From: Bacteriovoracaceae bacterium UBA6200
GTDB taxonomy: Bacteria; Bdellovibrionota; Bacteriovoracia; Bacteriovoracales; Bacteriovoracaceae
Reading direction: 5' to 3'
Length of the DNA stretch: 64,000 nt
Assembly (NCBI GenBank): GCA_002422605.1
Contig: DISW01000023.1
Span: forward strand, 1 to 64,000
The position numbers were made by a program, and so were the translations under genes. Shown one piece after another: positions 60,643 through 64,000 of this stretch. The stretch's first letter is position 1; each line of letters starts with the position of its first letter. Under the pieces are notes generated by a model. That model was given only the letters and a program-made list of their open reading frames with translations. It was not told where the DNA came from and did not search any database.

Positions 60643-61735
60643 AATCAAGGAAGCGGTCTTCAAGGATCGCTTCCCTCGCTCTCATGGCCATGGATTTATA
60701 AAATGAAATATTATGAGCGGTGGCCAGAATCTGACCCAGAATTTCATTCGAATCAAAAAGATGCTTAATATAAGCGCGAGTGAAGTTGGTATTCACATAA
60801 TCTTTTAAGTTCGGTTCAATTGGAAAAAAGTCACGGCGATAATTCTTGTGCTCAATGCGGATTTTTCCGCGATTGGTGAAGAGTGTTCCACCACGGGCAA
60901 ACTTAGTTGGAATAATACAGTCACTCATGTCGATACCGTGCTCCCAGATCATAAGAAGATCTTCCGGCATACCAACACCCATGACGTAACGAGGTTTATC
61001 TTTTGGCATAAGAGGGGCCGTGTGTTTCACGACTTTTTCCATATGCTCTGGACCTTCACCGACGGATACTCCACCGATGGCGTAACCAGGAAGGTTTCTT
61101 TTAGTTACTTCTTCTACACAGATCTCACGGTACTTATCGTAAACACCTCCTTGAACAATCCCAAAGAGCGCCTGTTGAGGGTTTTTCCAGGCCTCGATAC
61201 AGCGGTCAAGCCAGCGGTGAGTTCTGGCAATGGAGTTCTCCACATATTTTTCAGTGGCCGGATAAGGAATACATTCATCAAAGGCCATCATGATATCTGA
61301 ACCAAGATTCTGCTGAACTTGAATGGAGATTTCCGGAGTCAGAAGAACGTTCTCGCCCTTAGCTCCTTTGAAGTTCGCTCCTTCTTCCGTAATGGAATTT
61401 TTTTGAAGCGAGAAAACCTGGAAGCCACCTGAGTCAGTCAGAATAGGGCGGTCCCATGCCATAAATTTATGAAGTCCTCCGGCCTTAGCAATGAGCTCTG
61501 AGCCAGGAGTTAAATGAAGGTGATAAGTATTAGAGAGAAGAATTTCAATGGAGAGATCCACCAGCTCTTTTGGTTGAAGCGCTTTAATCGCTCCGTGAGT
61601 TCCCACTGGCATAAAGACCGGAGTGTGAATACGTCCGTGAGGAGTGTCGATGTAACCGGCGCGGGCGCCGCAGTTCTTATCAACGTGTTCAAGGGTGAAT
61701 TTAAAGTGGTTGTTTACTTCTGAACGAACATTCAT
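60605..61735 (-). CDS. tgt: tRNA-guanine transglycosylase without the zinc cysteines
   Basis: A 376-residue TIM-barrel that exchanges G34 for the queuosine precursor in tRNA. Landmarks: PVFMPVGTHGAIKAL (~36), the catalytic Asp in ILTDSGGFQVFSL (~96), GYAIGGVSVGE (~215) and the nucleophile Asp in GIDMSDCIIPTKFARGGTLF (~270). In bacterial Tgt the next element is a zinc site of three Cys and a His. Here the aligned stretch reads PIEPNLKDYVNTNFTRAY, with Leu, Asp and Asn where the Cys belong; the His in TAHNISFY (ATAHNISFYKS) remains. No close ribosome site is visible (AAAGGA, eleven bases away). Confidence 0.93.
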   Translation of the reverse strand: MNVRSEVNNHFKFTLEHVDKNCGARAGYIDTPHGRIHTPVFMPVGTHGAIKALQPKELVDLSIEILLSNTYHLHLTPGSELIAKAGGLHKFMAWDRPILTDSGGFQVFSLQKNSITEEGANFKGAKGENVLLTPEISIQVQQNLGSDIMMAFDECIPYPATEKYVENSIARTHRWLDRCIEAWKNPQQALFGIVQGGVYDKYREICVEEVTKRNLPGYAIGGVSVGEGPEHMEKVVKHTAPLMPKDKPRYVMGVGMPEDLLMIWEHGIDMSDCIIPTKFARGGTLFTNRGKIRIEHKNYRRDFFPIEPNLKDYVNTNFTRAYIKHLFDSNEILGQILATAHNISFYKSMAMRAREAILEDRFLDFKKQFLEGYKRD

Positions 61736-61806
61736 AAATGAATAATCCTTTGGGCAAATTGTTTTCCAGAGGCCATGGCCACGGCATATCCAGTAAAGGA
61801 GATTGA

Positions 61807-62337
61807 ATGGGCCGACCCTATCAAATTCTTTTACCTTTGTTGAGTCTATTTCTGGTGAGGGTAGATCTTACAGACCTCTATCCGTTAAAAATCCCGGTTA
61901 AGGTTCTGAAAGTTTATGACGGCGATACCGTTTTAGTGGGACATGGAAGCTATCAGTTTAAAGTCCGTCTTCTCAAAATAGATTCCCCAGAGAAAGGGCA
62001 GCCCTTTTTAACAAGTCCTGCGGATGCGGGCTTCAGCTCTTCCAGTTGCTTACAAAAACTCGCCCCCGTGAATTCCCAGCAAGAACTCCTGATCATTAAA
62101 GAAGATATCTATGGAAGGATCTTAGGCGACTTAAAGGGAATCAGTTTAAAGTTAATCGAAGAGGGCTGCACGACCCTTTATCCTCATGCGGAATTCTCTT
62201 CAGTCCGGGAAAAGTATCAGTATCTTCGGGCGCTTAAAAAAGCAAAGGCCCAACAAGTGGGCCTTTGGAGTTCGGGAGGCTTTCGCCAACCAAAATTATG
62301 GAGAAAATCTAGTAAACGAATCTCACTCCGGCAGTAG
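61807..62337 (+). CDS. Staphylococcal-nuclease-like (thermonuclease) protein, probably exported
   Basis: 176 residues. The first ~25 are hydrophobic, suggesting export. The OB-fold nuclease core follows with calcium and catalytic residues in place: VYDGDTV, RLLKIDSPE (Arg, Asp and Glu of the active site) and DIYGRILGDL (second Arg). KKAKAQQVGLWS near the end is the typical C-terminal helix. It should degrade DNA or RNA outside the cytoplasm. AAGGAG six bases before the ATG sets the start. It overlaps the end of the convergent outer-membrane protein gene by 29 bases. Confidence 0.87.
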   Translation: MGRPYQILLPLLSLFLVRVDLTDLYPLKIPVKVLKVYDGDTVLVGHGSYQFKVRLLKIDSPEKGQPFLTSPADAGFSSSSCLQKLAPVNSQQELLIIKEDIYGRILGDLKGISLKLIEEGCTTLYPHAEFSSVREKYQYLRALKKAKAQQVGLWSSGGFRQPKLWRKSSKRISLRQ

Positions 62338-63400
62338 CACCGATCAAGTCATCACCGAGAGACTTATCAACCTGGCCGAAAATGCGGACGTATGGGAGGT
62401 TGAATTGGAGGCCCGCGAAAGCGCGGGATGTGAAGGATTTAACATTCCCTGTGGCATCAATATCGGCTTTGGCTTCTACGATCACTGGATCCGAGCCTGT
62501 ACAAGCAGGGCCAGAAGTACAATTCAATTCAGAGTTTTCTGCATTTAAATCACCCTTACCCTTGGCAGAACCAAAGTTAAAATCAACACCCACACCGCCA
62601 TAGAGGCTTAGAAAATAGAGGAGTTGAACATCTGTTGAAAGCTCTAATGGGATAGAATGGGTCGTAGTCTGAATCGTCGCAGTTGGTCTACCTTTGATCG
62701 TTCCTTGAACATGGTTGCCTTCGAAATCTTCATCAATTTCTTCGTTAATCTTAGAAGAAAATTTAATATCGTTTTTATTGAACTCATAACCGAAGTGAAA
62801 CTTGACTCCGCCCCAGCCTAAGAGCTTGGTACCTTTTCCTTTAATCCAGTCGTAGCGAAAATGAACCCCCATTGAGGTCATATCGATTCCGGCCTCAGTT
62901 TCATCTTTTGATTCACCGAATGTTTGATCGTGGGAATAGCTCATGAAATTCACGTAAGCATTAAGACGATTCGTCTCCATACCTAGAATTCGGGCCGTAT
63001 CCATAAAGCCTAGGTTAGCACCGAGAACGATTCCTGGAGCAACTCCAAGCCCTGAGATTTCAGAGTCTGTATTAGAATCTTTTTCTAAGTCTGCTCCTAC
63101 ACCAATTCCAGCACCAATCAAAAAGACTTCCATATTTGAGGCGTAGTCAGAACCAATCCCTTTTCCGGCCATGACCGAAGAATTGGCCATCCCTTCCATA
63201 AGTCTCTCAGGGGGAGCACTCGGAAGATCTTTATTCACATCATTTTGCACTTCCATGATTTTATCACGAAGCAAGCCTTGCAAAGTGGAATCTGATATAG
63301 AACCAAAATCCTTAATATCAATGGTGAAAATCTGGGCCGAAGAATTTGAGGCATATAAACCAAAACAAAGGGCAGCGAGGGGGAGCAGGAGTTTTTTCAT
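62309..63400 (-). CDS. Outer-membrane beta-barrel protein of unknown family
   Basis: 363 residues: a signal peptide ending near SNSSAQ, a ~60-residue helical segment, then a long series of Gly/aromatic amphipathic strands (LIGAGIGVGADLEK, PGIVLGANLGFMD, LYGGVGVDFNFGS, FAGLQFNLPYVRIFGQVD). It ends in an aromatic residue (VRFVY), the usual recognition signal for barrel insertion. Function is unknown. AAGGA six bases before the ATG supports the start. TAGACT about 40 bases upstream is a possible -10 box. Confidence 0.78.
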   Translation of the reverse strand: MKKLLLPLAALCFGLYASNSSAQIFTIDIKDFGSISDSTLQGLLRDKIMEVQNDVNKDLPSAPPERLMEGMANSSVMAGKGIGSDYASNMEVFLIGAGIGVGADLEKDSNTDSEISGLGVAPGIVLGANLGFMDTARILGMETNRLNAYVNFMSYSHDQTFGESKDETEAGIDMTSMGVHFRYDWIKGKGTKLLGWGGVKFHFGYEFNKNDIKFSSKINEEIDEDFEGNHVQGTIKGRPTATIQTTTHSIPLELSTDVQLLYFLSLYGGVGVDFNFGSAKGKGDLNAENSELNCTSGPACTGSDPVIVEAKADIDATGNVKSFTSRAFAGLQFNLPYVRIFGQVDKSLGDDLIGATAGVRFVY

Positions 63401-63552
63401 GGATTTCCTTTCCGGCGGGACCGGGCGTTTAAGTAGTTAGTCTAATACCTCTAGGAAATTGGCGTAATTTAGAAATTTTTACCTCTTCTCCTGACAAAGG
63501 CCCGGGCACGTGATAAACCAGCCAAAATGTTGATTTTATAACGAGGATTCCA

Positions 63553-64000
63553 ATGTCATTTCTGAATGTCGACTTCCATCCAGGTCTAGAGGCGTATTTT
63601 AAAGAGCAAGGTTTGAAAACCGCGACTTTAGTCCAAAAACGAGTGATTCCTGAGATCCTTAATCGGAAATCAATCATCGTTCTATCGGAGACGGGGTCAG
63701 GGAAAACCCTTGCTTATGCTCTTCCGATAGCCAGTAAGCTTAAACAAAAAGAGGAACAGGGGACTAAGAACACCTTAAGTGGTGCTCCTTACGCCATCAT
63801 CGTGGCGCCAACCCGGGAACTTGCTTCTCAGATTTTTGGTGTTTTTAAAGGGATCTCCCATCATTTGAAACTAAGAGTTCGGGATATTACCGGCGGAGAT
63901 ACTCACGCTAAGATGAAATCTGTGGCGAGTGGCTCTTACGAGATCTTGATTGCTACTCCATCAAGAATAAAATCGGCGATCCAGAAAAAAGAATTGAACT
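63553..64000 (+). CDS. DEAD-box RNA helicase, N-terminal part (runs off the window)
   Basis: Only the first ~149 residues are visible. They begin MSFLNVDFHPGLEAYF with the Q motif (TLVQKRVIPEI, ~32), and continue with Walker A SETGSGKTLAYALPIA (~52), motif Ia APTRELASQIF (~88), the GG in ITGGDTHAKM and motif Ib ATPSRIKSA (~138). The DEAD motif itself lies beyond the window. Such helicases act in ribosome assembly or mRNA turnover. GAGG six bases before ATG supports the start. The 152 bases upstream hold no other gene I can identify. Confidence 0.88.
   Translation, partial: MSFLNVDFHPGLEAYFKEQGLKTATLVQKRVIPEILNRKSIIVLSETGSGKTLAYALPIASKLKQKEEQGTKNTLSGAPYAIIVAPTRELASQIFGVFKGISHHLKLRVRDITGGDTHAKMKSVASGSYEILIATPSRIKSAIQKKELN

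Noticed and set aside
61771..61780. Ten-base palindrome GGCCATGGCC between tgt and the nuclease gene
   Set aside because: It is short, unique in the intergenic region and without a promoter context; it fits chance or a restriction-type site.
1..64000. CRISPR arrays, tRNA genes, insertion sequences or prophage
   Set aside because: I looked for repeat-spacer patterns, cloverleaf-like sequence, transposase/integrase motifs and phage genes on both strands and saw none.

Overview
This window looks like chromosome from a free-living, AT-leaning Gram-negative bacterium, most likely a Bacteriovorax/Peredibacter-like member of the Bdellovibrionota. Three things point there: many lipoproteins and outer-membrane proteins of unknown family, an unusual number of secreted zinc peptidases, and a complete set of ordinary Gram-negative housekeeping genes. 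The placement is an inference from content, not from a marker gene. Genes are packed tightly on both strands. I see no rRNA, tRNA, CRISPR array, insertion sequence or prophage, and no gap above 300 bases without a gene.

Layout. 1-1.8 kb: terminator of an unseen upstream gene and an LtaS-like sulfatase-fold membrane protein. 1.9-8.0 kb: a six-gene leucine/branched acyl-CoA catabolic operon (split methylcrotonyl-CoA carboxylase, methylglutaconyl-CoA hydratase, HMG-CoA lyase, a second crotonase) with its own promoter. 8.0-15.1 kb: a small lipoprotein, a UvrD/Rep helicase, methionyl-tRNA synthetase, a short-chain dehydrogenase and an exported phospholipase-D-like enzyme. 15.1-29.7 kb: an envelope region with a minus-strand operon for a 1017-aa secreted protein, an 856-aa zinc-peptidase lipoprotein and a small anchored protein. 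It also holds an FHA/RDD-like membrane protein with UppP, and a 1657-aa lipoprotein with seven Cys-Cys pairs.

29.9-42.8 kb: CinA, a COG2509 flavoprotein, TypA/BipA, two small exported proteins, an NfeD-slipin-cupin operon, guanine-deaminase-like hydrolase, a lone receiver domain, ExoIII, an HTH protein, an RG-rich protein and malate dehydrogenase. 42.9-55.5 kb: SpeD, a METTL25-like methyltransferase, MurD, a 53-aa membrane protein not previously listed, the tryptophan-to-kynurenine pair, aminopeptidase P, a matrixin/outer-membrane pair, SerC, a hotdog thioesterase and a PLP decarboxylase. 55.5-64 kb: QueD, four exported proteins including an 873-aa HExxH lipoprotein, a Tgt that lacks its zinc cysteines, a secreted-type nuclease, a beta-barrel protein and the start of a DEAD-box helicase that runs off the window.

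Functional picture: amino-acid catabolism (leucine, tryptophan), peptide trimming (aminopeptidase P), secreted zinc peptidases of three kinds and a nuclease fit an organism living on protein-rich prey or detritus. The points most worth checking are the zinc-site-free Tgt, the cluster of giant exported proteins, the two unrelated HExxH lipoproteins, the matrixin with a sorting-signal-like tail, and the homopolymer inside the helicase promoter.
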